Shown here: piece by piece, positions 10,011-24,074 of the stretch
Position numbering within the stretch: position 1 is the first letter of the stretch
Layout of the letters: every line of letters starts with the position of its first letter
Source: Mycoplasmoidaceae bacterium
GTDB lineage: Bacteria > Bacillota_I > Bacilli_A > Mycoplasmatales > Mycoplasmoidaceae
Direction of reading: 5' to 3'
DNA: 64,000 nt
Assembly: GCA_024407815.1 (NCBI GenBank)
Contig: JAKSVS010000003.1
Location: 5,165-69,164 of the forward strand
Translations under genes and position numbers: made by a program
The notes under the pieces: model-generated
Told to the model about the DNA's origin: nothing
Databases searched by the model: none
Seen by the model: the letters and a program-made list of their open reading frames with translations, nothing else

Positions 10011-10659
10011 ACAAATTGCAAACCTAATACCTAATTGTGCGTGTGTCTATGATGTTGGATCTGACCACGCCCTTTTGGCTATTGATTTGCTCCAAAGCAA
10101 AAAAGTTAAATTGGTTGTCAATATCGAAAAGAATTGACATCCACATAATGCTGGCAAAGCCAATCTAGCCAAAAAACACTTGACAACTAAAACTGTTAAC
10201 GTTCTTAATGATGGACTTAATGACATCACTAAAAAGGTTTTTGAAAAACCTAATTATGTAGTTATTGCTGGTCTTGGCGGTAAAACAATAGTTGATATCT
10301 TACAAAAGAAAGACCCAAATCTTAGAAAAGAATGTGACTACATTCTTGAAGCTAATTGTGATATCAATGATTTAAGAAAATATCTGATAAAAAATAAATG
10401 AAACATTCATTATGAACTTGTTTGTGTTGATAGAAACAAGTTCTATCAAATAATTTGTGCAAAACAAGATTTGAAAGCAAAAAAATATACAAACTTTGAA
10501 ATATATTTTGGCAAAAAAGAATTGCAAAAAGATAAAAAAACTTGATTAAAGTTTTTAAAAGAAAACAAGAAGAAAATTGAAGCAAAGAAGCTTGATAAAC
10601 ATTCAAAAGAATACGCTTCTTTATATAAGGCTCTAAAGGCGACTATAAATGAAAATTAA
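9997..10659 (+). CDS. trmK: tRNA (adenine-22-N1)-methyltransferase TrmK
   Basis: 220 aa. SAM-binding Rossmann motif near residue 20 (VYDVGSDHALLAIDLL), the family motif VIAGLGGKTIVDIL near residue 88 and the C-terminal helical arm typical of TrmK/YqfN. It methylates A22 in the D-arm of tRNA-Ser and related tRNAs. It overlaps both rpoD and the NIF3 gene, so the three form one operon. TGA Trp codons at KNWHPH and KNKWN. Confidence 0.9.
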
Positions 10660-11413
10660 AACAATTACCAATTATTTATTAAAACTTTATCCATTGTCAT
10701 TACAAGAAGAGTGAGATGAATCAGGTTTTTTAAATATTGGTAATCTTAATCAAGAAACAAAAAATGTTTTTTGTTGTCTTGACTTAAATATGAAAATTGT
10801 TGATGGAGCTATTAAACAAAAAGCAAAGCTTATTGTTTCTCATCATCCAATTTTCAAAGCAAATCCTGATCACAAACTTTTATCTTTTTATGCTTCTTTA
10901 ATTAAAAAAATTAAAGCTAACAAAGTTACTGTGTTGTCTTTGCATACTTGTTTTGACAATGCTGATCAAGGAATGAATTTTGTTGTCGGAACAAGACTAG
11001 GTTTAAAAAACCTAAAGTGGTTCGATAAAGCAAAGTTTGTTACTGGATTGTGTAAAACCAAAACAGTGAAACAAATAGCTAGTGATTTTAAAAAATTGTT
11101 CAATGTTAGTTTACTAACAACTAACGCTCAACCAAATGATAAATTCAATAAACTAGCTATTTGTGCTGGTGCGGGTTTGTCGGTATTTGCTAGCAAATTT
11201 GATCAACTAACCAAACAAAAAATATTACTAGTAACCGGTGATATCAAACACCACGGTTGACAAGATCTGGCTAATTATAAATTAGCCGCCTTAGATGTTG
11301 GGCATGACCTTGAAAATTGTTTTTCCGACTTCATGGCAAACATAATAAAACACAAATTTTCTGAACTAAAAGTAGTTGCAATCTATACAAACAAAAAAGA
11401 AAAATCGATCTAG
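10649..11413 (+). CDS. NIF3/DUF34 family metal-binding protein (YqfO-like)
   Basis: 254 aa. Motifs of the NIF3/DUF34 family: GFLNIGN near 25, the metal ligand cluster VSHHPIFK near 66, SLHTCFDNADQGMN near 100 and the C-terminal TGDIKHH...LDVGHDLEN. It lacks the inserted CutA-like domain of longer homologues. Often called GTP cyclohydrolase I type 2, but the true reaction is unsettled. Third gene of the rpoD operon, start within the trmK end. Its TAG stop lies inside the terminator palindrome shared with nfu. Confidence 0.88.
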
Positions 11414-11427
11414 CTAGATCGATTTTT
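11402..11427. terminator. Bidirectional terminator containing both stop codons
   Basis: Palindrome AATCGATCTAGCTAGATCGATT followed by T runs both ways. The NIF3 stop (11411-11413) and the convergent nfu stop (11414-11416) are adjacent in its centre. Confidence 0.85.
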
Positions 11428-11665
11428 TCAATTTAAACACAACATCATTAATCTCTGGGTGAATTTGTTTCATGTTCTCTTTTATACCAAAGGTATATGT
11501 TGCAGCAAAACTTGTACATCCTATGCAGTGTCCAGAAATCTCCAGTGTTAAGATTCCATTTTCAAAACTTAAAAAATTAACATCACCACCATCAGCTTGA
11601 ATAAAAGTCTTGATAGAATCAAGTTCTTGTCTAATTTGGGTAATTAGTGTTTGTGTATCAGACAT
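11414..11665 (-). CDS. nfu: NifU-like Fe-S scaffold protein
   Basis: 83 aa, a stand-alone NifU C-terminal domain. The cluster-binding Cys pair is in GHCIGCTS and the family core is IQADGGDVNFLSF. It carries a [4Fe-4S] cluster for delivery to apoproteins. Few targets are obvious nearby; it implies some Fe-S metabolism in this reduced genome. Convergent with the rpoD operon. Confidence 0.92.
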   Translation of the reverse strand: MSDTQTLITQIRQELDSIKTFIQADGGDVNFLSFENGILTLEISGHCIGCTSFAATYTFGIKENMKQIHPEINDVVFKLKKSI

Positions 11666-11710
11666 AAATAATTTTTATAGATATAATTATATATATTTAA
11701 GTATTAAAAA

Positions 11711-14107
<2,397 letters not shown>

Positions 14108-14109
14108 TT

Positions 14110-15474
14110 ATGAAGTTTGTATCATTAACATTAAAGCTTTGGCTTTATAGTGCTTTAACTAACAATAATTTTCTTGAGCTAACGCCAGTTCAAGAAAAAG
14201 CTTTTAAGTTGGTTAACCAAGGTAACAATGTTGTTATTTCTGCGCCAACAGGTTCAGGAAAAACACTATGTTATTTATTGCCAATTCTTAATAATATTAA
14301 TGAGCAAGATAAGTTTGTTCAATACGTAATAATTGCTCCAACAAAAGAATTAGTTTGGCAAATTTACAATAATTTCCTTGCTTTTACCAAGTTCAATAAA
14401 CAATTAAAAATTGTTTTATTGGACAAAGCAGAAAAGGTTGATAATTTAGTTAAAAATCCTAGCCAAATAGTTATTGCAACAGTTGAGAAAATTCGTCAAG
14501 CGATCGCAAAAGGTGTGAATTTTTCAAATCTAAAACAAATTGTTTTAGATGAAGCAGATATGCTTATTGATTATGGATTTGTTAACTCAATAAATGATAT
14601 CTTCTCCAAACTTGATTTGTATACAAATAATGTGCAAAAAGTCTTTTGTTCAGCTTCAATAAATGCCAACGTTGCATCAGTGTTTAAAAAAACAGTAAAT
14701 GACTTAAAAGTCATTCAATTAGAAAAAAATATTTTTACAAACAATAATATTAAACATTGTGTTGTCTACTTAAAAGACAACAATGATCCATATAAAACTC
14801 TTGATCAATTACTACAAGTAATTAATCCATACATGTGTATTATTTTTGCTAGCACAAAAGATGAAGTAGAAAAAATATATTCCAACCTTTTAGAAAAAGG
14901 TTTGGAAGTTGGAATGCTACATAAAGACATTCCAACAAGACAAAGAAAACAAGTGTTTTCTAAGCTCAATAATAATCAATACAAATATCTTGTTGCCACT
15001 GATCTTGCATCACGTGGTTTAGATATTGATGGTGTTAGCGACGTAATTTCCTTTTCTCTTCCTAAGGAAGATATTTGGTATTTACACCGTTCAGGAAGAA
15101 CAGGAAGAAGCAAATATAAAGGAAATAGCTATGTCATTTATGACAAGAAGCACGATTATCAACTTGCTAAACTTGAACAAAAAGTTTCTTGAACCTATTA
15201 TCTTTTAGATAATAATGAATTAATTGAAAAGAAACTTTATGTTCATAAAACTAAACCAATTGTTGATTTAGCAATGAAGAAAGAAATTTCTAAACTATAT
15301 AGCAAGAAGAACCTAAAGGTTAAACCTGGTTATAAGAAAAAGCTAAAGCAACAAATCTATAAGATGAAACAAAAAGCTAAACGTAAATATATAGAAGAAA
15401 AATATAATAAATTAAGAATAGAAAGCTATAAGAAAGGAAAAAACACTAACTATGACATTCAACAAACCAATTAA
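14110..15474 (+). CDS. DEAD-box RNA helicase
   Basis: 454 aa. Motifs in order: Q-like region LTPVQEKAF, motif I APTGSGKT, Ia PTKELVWQ, motif II DEAD in VLDEADML, motif III SAS (FCSASIN), IV IIFAST, V ATDLASRGLDI and VI HRSGRTGR. The C-terminal 80 residues are very basic (GYKKKLKQQIYKMKQKAKRK), an RNA-binding tail. Resembles CshA/CshB-type helicases of ribosome assembly or RNA decay. Its end overlaps the next gene by 23 bases in another frame. Confidence 0.93.
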
Positions 15475-16789
15475 TAAAAAAGCAATTTTAATTAAGGCTA
15501 TCTCCGGAAAAAAAGATGAGATTAAAACAGAAGGCAAAACTATCACTTTTGTTTTTGCAAAACAACCAATGTGTTCTCGATACTTTGCCCGAAGATTATC
15601 TGATACTTTACTAAAATATCCTAATAAGGATATTACCTTTAATATAGGCAGCTTTTTAGATGCCTATAAATTTGAATGCAAATATTCATTAGCTGTTATC
15701 ATCATTTCTAAGATTCAAGCTTTCGTTGATAAAAAGTTTTCTTTAAAATCAAAACCAACTAATACATCTGTAAATTTAATTTACAGTCCTAAACATAAAG
15801 ACATAGTTTATAGTGGTGCAAGAACGTGTGTTGGTTTTGATTTAGCAAGACATTATCAATCACTACCTAGCAATTACTTAGGAATTACTGATTTTGTTAA
15901 GGAAATAAAGAAACTGGTTCCTGCTACAGGAAACAAAGCTTTAAAAGTCAAAGTGTTGACTCTTAAAGATTTACAAAAAGAAAATTGTGGATTAATCCAA
16001 GCTGTAAATAAAGGTAGCGATGAACCAGCAGCAATGGTTGTTCTTGAATACTTTAATAACAAGAAAAGCAAAGATACCTTTGCTTATATTGGAAAAGGTA
16101 TTATGTTTGATTCTGGTGGTTATGAAATCAAACCAAGTAAATTCATGGAAAACATGAACCAAGACATGACTGGCGCAGCCAGTGTCTTTGGAACAATGTT
16201 TGCTTTAGCATCAATGAAAAAACGAGTTAATGTTGTTGGCATTTTGCCACTTGCTAAAAACATGGTTGGTTCTAGATCTATGGTTGTTGGTGATGTATAT
16301 ACATCATCTACCGGTAGAACTGTAGAAATAACTTCTCCTGATTCAGAAGGTAGATTAATCCTAGCTGATGCTATTGGTTATGCTAACAAGCATTACAAAA
16401 TAACAAAGTTATTTACTGTTGCTACATTAACTGGTTTATCAGAATTGGCTTTTGGTCATTTCTCAACCCCATTCTGATCAACTAGCGAAGCTACATCAAA
16501 AGCTATTAAAGCTGTAGCTAAACTATCTGGAGATCTAGTAAATAGTTTGATTCTTTATCCAGAATACTATGAAATGGTTAATAAATCCAGCAAAATTGCT
16601 GATTGTGCTAACGGTTGCAAAGAACGCAACTGTTCAAACGGTCAAGCAGCTGCATTCCTAAAGGAATTCTGTGCATGTAAGGACTTTACACACTTTGATA
16701 TTGCTGGTACGCATGTATATAAGAATACGCCTGTAAATATCTTAAGTTTCTTACTTTATTTATTAGCTGCTAACCATTTCGAACAATAA
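15452..16789 (+). CDS. pepA: Leucyl aminopeptidase (M17)
   Basis: 445 aa. The C-terminal M17 catalytic half has metal-binding and active-site motifs YIGKGIMFDSGGYEIKPS and NMNQDMTGAASV, and the signature ITSPDSEGRLILADAIGY, close to NTDAEGRL with S for T. It releases N-terminal residues from peptides, likely feeding amino acid salvage in a parasite. Starts inside the helicase end; followed by a strong terminator. Confidence 0.93.
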
Positions 16790-16808
16790 GCAATTAGCTT
16801 TTCCTTAT

Positions 16809-16839
16809 TAAAAGCGTGTGCTTGCGCATGCGCTTTTTT
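16809..16839 (+). terminator. Terminator after pepA
   Basis: Eleven-bp stem AAAGCGTGTGC/GCATGCGCTTT (two G-T pairs), loop TTGC, then T7. Confidence 0.85.
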
Positions 16840-16904
16840 TCGTGCGCACTTAAATATTAACAGAGTTAATATTTACAAAAATTTTTTTATATTTTTTAAT
16901 TTTA

Positions 16905-16942
16905 ATATATAATAAGTGGGAGAAAGTGGAGAAAAGTGGGAA
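16905..16942 (+). promoter_or_regulatory. Division-cluster promoter with three MraZ repeats
   Basis: TATATAAT precedes AGTGG repeats at 16915, 16925 and 16935, exactly 10 bp apart, in the context AAAGTGGNN. MraZ is known to bind such direct repeats upstream of its own operon (AAAGTG-type boxes in Mycoplasma), so this is an autoregulatory operator. It overlaps the short leader. Confidence 0.85.
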
Positions 16943-17386
16943 ATGCTATTCCTTGGAACTTACAAACACATAATCGATGATAAAAATCGTTTAAGTCTAC
17001 CAACTAAGTTAGTAGAAAAATTTTCTCATCGTGTTGTTGTTGCTTCTAAAGGTTTCGAAGGATGCTTAGAATTAAGAAGCCAAGAAGACTTCGAAATATG
17101 ATCTGAAAAAATCCTATCTTACTCTCCAAATAAAAAAGACTCACGTATCCTTGCAAGACAAATATTAGCTAACAGTAGCGAAATTGAACTTGACAAGGCA
17201 AACCGTATCCTTATTCCTGAAGTTCTAGCAAAGCTAGCATCACTAAAAAAGAATGTTGTAATTATCGGTTTAGGAAACAAACTTGAGGTCTGAGATGCTA
17301 AAACATATGCTAAATTCCAAGCAGAAACTGACAGCAAGTTTGAATCAGTAGCAGAAAGAATTGACGATGAAGTTGCACCAAAGTAG
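16943..17386 (+). CDS. mraZ: Transcriptional regulator MraZ
   Basis: 147 aa. Two AbrB-like MraZ repeats: MLFLGTYKHIIDDKNRLSLP near the start and ANRILIPEVL near 90. Start set at ATG 16943 because the family begins M-L/F-x-G; an upstream GTG-rich extension is the operator itself. It binds the three repeats above and controls the division cluster. The end overlaps rsmH by 20 bases. Confidence 0.95.
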
Positions 17387-18287
17387 AATTCATACACCAG
17401 TTCTTCTCAACGAAGTAATAGCTGGACTAAACATTAAACCAAATGGTTTATATGTTGATGCAACAGCAGGTTTTGGTGGCCATAGTCAGGAAATTTTAAG
17501 CAAGCTTGACCAAGGAAAACTAATCTGCATCGATCAAGACATTAATGCAATTAATGCTCTTCATAATCTATTTGATGATGATAAAAGAGTAAATATCATT
17601 CATGGTAACTTTGCTAACTTAAATAAGTTAGTTGCCAACAAAGTTGATGGAATTGTGCTAGACTTGGGCGTAAGCAGTTTAATGTTTGATGATCCAAAAC
17701 GAGGATTTAGTTACAAACTTGATGGTCCATTAGATATGCGCATGAATAATCAAGGACGTGACGCACAATATATAGTTAATAATTACACGCGCACACAATT
17801 AATCGAATTATTTAAAAAATATGGGGAAGTGACAAATCCTACTAAAGTAGTTGATGCAATTGTTCATTATCGCGAAGAAGAACCAATAAAAACAACAATT
17901 GAGTTAGCTAACATAATCGCTGATTGTTGCCCAGGAAGCAAAATTAGAAAACATCCTGCGAAAATTTACTTTCAAGCGCTAAGAATCGAAGTAAATAATG
18001 AATTAGAAGTTCTAGCAAAAGGATTAGAAAAAGCAATAGCTTTACTTAATAAAACTGGAAGATTATGTGTAATTACTTTTCATTCCTTGGAAGATCGGAT
18101 TGTTAAAAATTACTTTCGGAATCTATCTCAGCCCAAAGACTTATATGGAAAAGCTGCTCCGATTAGTAAGATTACTAAACCCCAGTTCAAACTTATTACC
18201 AAAAAACCAATTATTCCATCTCAATCTGAGATTGAAACAAACAGAAGAAGCCACAGTGCAAAATTAAGAATATTAGAAAAAATTTAA
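17367..18287 (+). CDS. rsmH: 16S rRNA (cytosine-1402-N4)-methyltransferase RsmH
   Basis: 306 aa. Family start HTPVLLNEVI, SAM-binding VDATAGFGGHS, active-site region VLDLGVSSLMFDDPKRGFSY and C-terminal ITFHSLEDRIVKN and NRRSHSAKLRILE. Start taken at ATG 17367; the TTG two codons upstream is weaker. It methylates C1402 in the ribosomal P site. Conserved second gene of the division cluster. Confidence 0.96.
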   Translation: MKLHQSRIHTPVLLNEVIAGLNIKPNGLYVDATAGFGGHSQEILSKLDQGKLICIDQDINAINALHNLFDDDKRVNIIHGNFANLNKLVANKVDGIVLDLGVSSLMFDDPKRGFSYKLDGPLDMRMNNQGRDAQYIVNNYTRTQLIELFKKYGEVTNPTKVVDAIVHYREEEPIKTTIELANIIADCCPGSKIRKHPAKIYFQALRIEVNNELEVLAKGLEKAIALLNKTGRLCVITFHSLEDRIVKNYFRNLSQPKDLYGKAAPISKITKPQFKLITKKPIIPSQSEIETNRRSHSAKLRILEKI

Positions 18288-18295
18288 ATTAAATT

Positions 18296-19327
18296 ATGAA
18301 AGACTCAAAGCAAATTAGAAAGATGTTATTCGTTAGTAAGAGCAATGTTGCTCTTATTGTAATGAAAAATGTTGAAAACGAAAACAACATTCTTTTTGCT
18401 GACCAAGTCAACATGAATATCGATAATTTGCAAGCAAAAACTTCAGAACTATTAACTAATGCTGCAAACTTCCTTGGCTTCAACATCAAAAATGTTCAAA
18501 TGATATTCGATGATAACCAAGTAACTAATTGACAAATGACTAACCAAGAGTTTGCTGCATGTAGTGATGAACACGATATTACTAAAGAAATCTTTAAGAT
18601 TGCCAAAATTAACAATAAATTTGTTAATGAAATTAATTTCTTAGGTGTTGTATACGATGATGCAACACAAAGTGCAACAATTAATGCCAATATTTGCGCA
18701 AGCGACTACATAACATATAAACGTTTTATTAACGAAGTTAAGAAATGCAATATCAAAATTACAAGTTCGCACAACATCTATACTTTGTTAAAACAAAATA
18801 AAGAACAAATTGAATTAGTTCTTAATATCAACGACAACGTCGTTGCTGCTTGTCATTATTATGGGGGCAAGTTGAGCAAAGTCAATGCTATTGACTTAGA
18901 TTGATCAAGAATTGAAAATGCTATCTCCCAGACATTGGAAATTAAACCAAACAGAATTAATGAAGCACTTAAAGTAGCTAATGAGCTACTTATCAATAAT
19001 AATCTTGATATTACAATTTCTAATAATTATGATTTGAAAAGCAAAGCTTTCAAAAACATCAAGCTTGGTGACTTATTAAGAGTTTATCGCAATGAAATAA
19101 AACAACAAATCAATAATAAAATTGATTTTAGTCACTTCCAAAATGTTAGTGTTATTGCTAACAATCAAATCAACCAAATTCCAGATTTTGATTTTGTTGC
19201 CAGCGATCTTGGTTTCACAAACTTGCCAATAGAAAAACTTATTTGTTTGGCTAACATTAACCTTGACAAAGACATGAATCAATTTGCTTTTGAAAGCAAA
19301 TTACAAGCTATGGAGCTTGGGGCGTAA
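18296..19327 (+). CDS. Divergent protein in the ftsA position
   Basis: 343 aa, cytosolic, no clear signal or TM segment. It sits between rsmH and ftsZ, where mycoplasmas carry a poorly conserved FtsA-like or unassigned protein. I see no clean actin-fold phosphate motifs, although LLEG-like segments such as IELVLNINDNVVAACHYYGG could match an FtsA subdomain. Asn/Lys/Ile-rich. Role as an FtsZ partner is inferred from position only. Nine bases separate it from ftsZ, with GGAGG between. Confidence 0.7.
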
Positions 19328-19336
19328 GGAGGAATT

Positions 19337-20551
19337 ATGGAAGAAAATAAAGAATACTTAATTCCTACTAGCAAAGACGAAGATCATATATTTTCTAATA
19401 TTGATCTTACTTTTGGTCGCCAAAGCAACGAGTTTGACATCAAAATAATCGGCGTGGGAACTGCTGGCTGCAACATAGTTGATTATTTAGCACAAACCAA
19501 TAAATCAATTAATGAATGAGCAACACTTTACGCGTTTGATACCGACATTGTTTCTTTAAGAAACACAAAACATATTAAGAATTTGTTCTTATTAAATAAA
19601 GACGAACTAAAAGGTTATGGTTCGGGATCAAATCAAAATGTGGCAAGAAAAGCCTTGCTACATGATGGTGAAGTTATAAGCAGAGAATTGGTCGGTACAA
19701 GCTTATTGTTTATCATTGCTGGTCTCGGCAAGGGAACGGGTTCTGGCGCGGCTCCTGAACTTGCTAAAATAGCTAAAGACCTAGGAATAATAACAATCTC
19801 GATTGCTAATTTACCTTCAATTTCATCTGAAGGCAACCAAATCTACAACCAAGCATTCAATAGCCTCCAAACACTATCAACAAATAGTGATTGTGTTAGC
19901 ACAATTAGCAATGATAAAATCTTAAATGTTAATCCAGGAATTAGCTTCTATGATATTTATCATACTGCTAACCAAAAAATAGTTAATATCATTCAGGATA
20001 TAGTAAAAATAATCTTTGCGCCTGGGCAAATCAATATTACGCTTGCAGACCTAAAGACATTCTTCTCTACCAACCAATATTTTATTGGTGATCGAGTCGA
20101 ACTAGACATGGCTGACTTATCGCAAGCAAAGATTGAACAAACCCTTGCAAAGCAGATTGATAATAGTTTAACAGATATTAAAACGATTGGTTGTAAACAA
20201 GCAATAATCAACATCTTATTGTCTAAACAAGCACCGCCCAACATTGTTAATGACATAAGGATTGGCTTTGCCAAAGCCACCAAGAATGACAAAATAGTTC
20301 TGGCTGTTGGTGTCGAGTACAATGATGAGAATAAAATCAAGATATCATATCTTCTTTCAGGAGGAAACCTCGAGGCGGGCTTTGAACAAATAACCACGAT
20401 TAACACCGAACCAACAATTAAGTTTGAACCTGTAGTTGACCAAAGCATTGAAGAATATGACCAACTAATGAAACAGGTAACAACAGCAAGCAAATCAACT
20501 CAAGAAATTCTAAAAGAAAACGACCAAGAAATAAAAATAAAGGAGAATTAA
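19337..20551 (+). CDS. ftsZ: Cell division protein FtsZ, divergent
   Basis: 404 aa tubulin-like GTPase. The N-terminal nucleotide-binding domain has IKIIGVGTAGCNIVD (residues about 36) and the tubulin signature, here GLGKGTGSGAAPEL instead of GGGTGTGAAP, so a Lys replaces a Gly of the GTP-binding loop. The T7 synergy region and C-terminal domain are much altered, and the tail (EILKENDQEIKIKEN) is acidic but lacks the usual conserved peptide. It forms the division ring in principle; sequence drift suggests relaxed constraint, as in other mollicutes. Confidence 0.9.
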
Positions 20552-20552
20552 T

Positions 20553-20732
20553 ATGGCCATTGAAAAATTAAAAGCAGAAGCAACAGAAAAAATTACTGTT
20601 AATAATAACGAAACATACGAAGACGAAATTCGTGGATATACAAAAGAAGAACTTTTACATATGTTAAATTATGATGAAACTGATCCTGAAAGAATCAGAA
20701 TAATCAAAAAAGTTCTTAAAACTAAAGCGTAG
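20553..20732 (+). CDS. Small acidic protein after ftsZ
   Basis: 59 aa: M-A-I-E-K-L-K-A-E-A-T-E start, a mid part NNNETYEDEIRGYTKEELL and a C-terminal helix ending VLKTKA. Ribosome site AGGAG lies at the ftsZ end, one base gap between stop and ATG, so it is a true operon member. No family recognised. A small division accessory protein is possible, by position only. Confidence 0.7.
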   Translation: MAIEKLKAEATEKITVNNNETYEDEIRGYTKEELLHMLNYDETDPERIRIIKKVLKTKA

Positions 20733-20759
20733 ATATATCTAAATAATCTAGAAAACAAA

Positions 20760-20786
20760 TTAGCACTTTTTTAACGTGAGTGCTAA
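20760..20786 (+). promoter_or_regulatory. CIRCE operator upstream of dnaJ
   Basis: TTAGCACTT, nine bases, GAGTGCTAA: one mismatch from consensus. A TATAAT follows, then dnaJ at 20821. Second HrcA site of the window. Confidence 0.92.
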
Positions 20787-20820
20787 TTTTCTAGTATAAT
20801 ATATAAATATATATTAATTT

Positions 20821-22014
20821 ATGGCAAATAAAAGAGACTACTACGAAGTATTAGAAATATCTAAAGATGCTTCAGAACAAGACATCAAGAAGGCGTTTAG
20901 ACGTCTTGCTATGAAGTATCACCCAGATAGAAATAAATCACCTGATGCTGAAGAAAAATTTAAAGAAATAAATGAAGCTTATGCTGTTTTATCTGATAAA
21001 GAAAAGCGAGCAACATATGATCAATATGGTTTTGAAGGTCTAAACCAACAAGGTTCTACTGGTAGTGGTAATCCATTTGATATCTTTAATCAATTCTTTG
21101 GTGGCCAAGGAGGGGTTAAATTTTCATTTGGTGGTGACCAAGATGATGATTTAGGCGATATCTTCTCTGGTTTATTTGGTGGTTCAAGAAGAGCAAGAAG
21201 AACCAAAAGCGATAGAGTAGTTATCCCTTATGAATTAAATATTCAAACAGAAATCGATATCGATTTCTTAGAGTCTGTTCTTGGAACTAAACGTGATGTT
21301 ACATTAAGAATCAAAAAAGCCTGTGATGAGTGTGGTGGAACGGGTGTAAGCAAGGGAGAAGGTGCACAAACAACTTGTCCACATTGTAATGGAACTGGAA
21401 TTTTAATTCAATCACGTCGTACACCATTTGGCATAATGCAAAGCCAAACTACTTGTCCGCATTGTAACGGCACTGGAAAAATAGTTAAAAAATCATGTGA
21501 CAAATGTAAGGGTAAGAAATATCTTCAAGAACTAATCAATCTTGAGATTGAAACAGATCCAGGTGTTGAAGATGGACAAGTTGTTAAAATTGCTGGAAAA
21601 GGTAATAGCTTTAACCAATATGTTGGTGACTTATACATTCGTATAAATGTTAAACCAAGTAAGATCTTCCAAAAAAGTGGTGGAACAATTTATACCCAAG
21701 TTTCGGTTGATCCACTACAAGCATTAACTGGTGGAGAAATTAAAATTCCAACACCTTACGGTTTTGAAACAATTAATTTGCCTCCTGCAACAGCTGATGG
21801 CAGCCAGATTACCTTATCAGGTAAAGGAATAAAAGGCGGTAAGAATCGAACCTTTGGTTCTAGCAACGGTGATTTAATTGCCATAATCAAATATGCATCT
21901 CCAAATAAATATTCAAAGCAAGAGTTAAAAATTTTAAATGAAATATATTCTGGCAACAAAAAGAACAAGCAAGTTGAAAAATATTATGATGCAGCTAAAA
22001 AGGAGATTGAATAA
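20821..22014 (+). CDS. dnaJ: Chaperone DnaJ
   Basis: 397 aa type I DnaJ. J domain with HPD (MKYHPDRN) at about 35, a Gly/Phe region ([16 protein letters not shown]), four zinc motifs ([16 protein letters not shown] twice, CDKCKGKK) around 160-220 and the C-terminal peptide-binding domains. Co-chaperone of DnaK. Under CIRCE control; its last base overlaps the grpE start. Confidence 0.97.
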   Translation: MANKRDYYEVLEISKDASEQDIKKAFRRLAMKYHPDRNKSPDAEEKFKEINEAYAVLSDKEKRATYDQYGFEGLNQQGSTGSGNPFDIFNQFFGGQGGVKFSFGGDQDDDLGDIFSGLFGGSRRARRTKSDRVVIPYELNIQTEIDIDFLESVLGTKRDVTLRIKKACDECGGTGVSKGEGAQTTCPHCNGTGILIQSRRTPFGIMQSQTTCPHCNGTGKIVKKSCDKCKGKKYLQELINLEIETDPGVEDGQVVKIAGKGNSFNQYVGDLYIRINVKPSKIFQKSGGTIYTQVSVDPLQALTGGEIKIPTPYGFETINLPPATADGSQITLSGKGIKGGKNRTFGSSNGDLIAIIKYASPNKYSKQELKILNEIYSGNKKNKQVEKYYDAAKKEIE

Positions 22015-22664
22015 TGAGTAAAAATAAACAGCCAAAGAAAGAACCTAAGAAAGAAACAACACCAAAACAAGAAAAAGAGGTTGTTGAGTCTGAGGCATCT
22101 AAATTAGCTAAGAAAATAATTGATCTTGAACAACAAATTAAAGCTAAAGACCAAGAAATTTCTTCACAACAAGCTAAAACAAATGAGGCTAATAATAAAT
22201 TATTAGCATTAGAACAAAGCTTCAAGGATTTAGTTAGCCAAGCTGAAACTAAAGCTAACAGTTTGATCAAAGCTAAAATTGAAGAAAATGATGTAAAGTT
22301 TAAAGCTAACTTAGCTGAAGCTAAGAAATACGCAATAAAAGATCAAGCACTCGATCTAATTGATGTTATTGCTGAATTTGAAAATGCCTGCAATTATCCT
22401 TTAACTGATCCTAAACTTGTTAATTACCAAAAAGGTTTTAAAATGTTATTAACAAAGTTTCACAATATTCTTAGTAGATGGCACATTACTCCAATCAAAC
22501 CAGAAATCGGTAAAGAATTTGATCCAGCCACAATGGAATGTTTTGAAACTGTTGCCGATCAAAGCAAACAAAATAACACAATTGTTGAAGTTTTACAAAT
22601 TGGTTACAAGCTTTATGACCACATTCTTAAACCAGCTTTGGTTAAAGTAATTAAGAACAATTAA
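22014..22664 (+). CDS. grpE: Nucleotide exchange factor GrpE
   Basis: 216 aa. Lys/Glu-rich N-terminus, long coiled coil (about 25-90), then the GrpE core: AKKYAIKDQALDLIDVIAEF, GFKMLLTKFHNILSRW and the beta domain beginning PIKPEIGKEFDPATMECFET. It releases ADP from DnaK. Overlaps dnaJ by one base; both share the HrcA operator. Confidence 0.93.
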   Translation: MSKNKQPKKEPKKETTPKQEKEVVESEASKLAKKIIDLEQQIKAKDQEISSQQAKTNEANNKLLALEQSFKDLVSQAETKANSLIKAKIEENDVKFKANLAEAKKYAIKDQALDLIDVIAEFENACNYPLTDPKLVNYQKGFKMLLTKFHNILSRWHITPIKPEIGKEFDPATMECFETVADQSKQNNTIVEVLQIGYKLYDHILKPALVKVIKNN

Positions 22665-22709
22665 ATATTAATATAATATTTAATAACTACGAAAAAGGTG
22701 AAAAAAACT

Positions 22710-24071
22710 ATGAGACATGTTGATATAGCAAAAGCAATTAAAGACCAAAAGTTAATTGGTCAAGAAATAACTACTGAAGGTTGAGTAAAATTTAACCGTG
22801 ATAGTGGTAAAATCGTATTCATTGATATGAACGATGGTACAACAATCAAAAATTTACAAATTGTTTGTAAACCAGATAATCTTGCTAACTTTGAAAAGAT
22901 TAAAGGTTTTAGATTAGCTTCAGCAATTAAAGTTAAAGGTAATCTAAAACAAGGTAAAGAACCTGGAAGTGTTGAACTAGAAGCTAAAGAAGTAAAACTT
23001 CTTAAGCTTGCTGATGAAGATTATCCTTTACAAAACAAAGAACACTCAAATGAGTTCTTGAGAGAAATTGCTCATTTAAAATCAAGAGCAACATCGACTC
23101 AAGCAATTCAAAGAGTAAGAACTGAATTAGCGTTTGCTATTCATAATTTCTTCCACCAAAAAGGTTTCATCTACATGGCTAGCCCAATCATTACAAGTAA
23201 TGACTGCGAAGGTGCTGGTGAAAACTTTGTAATTCAAGATGATCAAACTAACCCTTTCTTCCAAGGTGCTAAAGCTGGTTTGACAGTTTCTGGACAATTG
23301 AATGCTGAAAGCTATGCTTTAGGTATGAAAAAAGTTTATACTTTTGGTCCAACATTCAGAGCCGAAAGAAGCCACACAAATAGACACTTGGCTGAATTCT
23401 GAATGGTTGAACCTGAAATAAACTTTTACAATCTAAGACAATTAATGGTTTTAATTGAACAAATGTTCAAGAATGTTGTTGGTAAAGTTTTAGTTAAATG
23501 TAAAGATGAAATTGAATTCCTTAACAAAAAATACAACAATAACACTTATGAAGTTTTAACAAAACTTCTTAATGAAAAATTTGTTAGATTAGACTACAAA
23601 GATGCTGTTGAAATTTTAAAACAAGCAGTTGCTAATGGTCACAAATTTGAAGATAGCAACATTTTCTTTGGTAAAGATTTTGCATCAGAACATGAAAGAT
23701 GCTTATGTGAAAAGCACTTTCGTGCTCCAGTATTCTTAATGAATTTTCCTAAAGAGATTAAAGCTTTCTATATGAAAGCTAACTCTGATGGTAAAACAGT
23801 TGCTGCTTGTGACTTACTAGTTCCAGGAGTTGGCGAAATAGTTGGCGGTAGCCAAAGGGAAGATAACTATGATAAGATAGTTAAACGTTGTCAAGAAATG
23901 AATATTGACACTAAAGGTCTACAATGATATCTTGATTTAAGAAAATATGGATACTTTAGATCTGCTGGTTATGGATTAGGCTTTGAAAGAATCCTAATGT
24001 ACATTACTGGTGTAGATAACATTAAAGATGTTATCCCATTTCCTCGTTTCGAAGGCGAATTAAAATTCTAA
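22710..24071 (+). CDS. asnS: Asparaginyl-tRNA synthetase
   Basis: 453 aa class IIb synthetase. OB-fold anticodon domain first ([19 protein letters not shown]), then motif 1 around [15 protein letters not shown], motif 2 [20 protein letters not shown] and motif 3 [22 protein letters not shown] marks the AsnRS active site. Several TGA Trp codons. Four bases before pgsA. Confidence 0.96.
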
Positions 24072-24074
24072 TTT

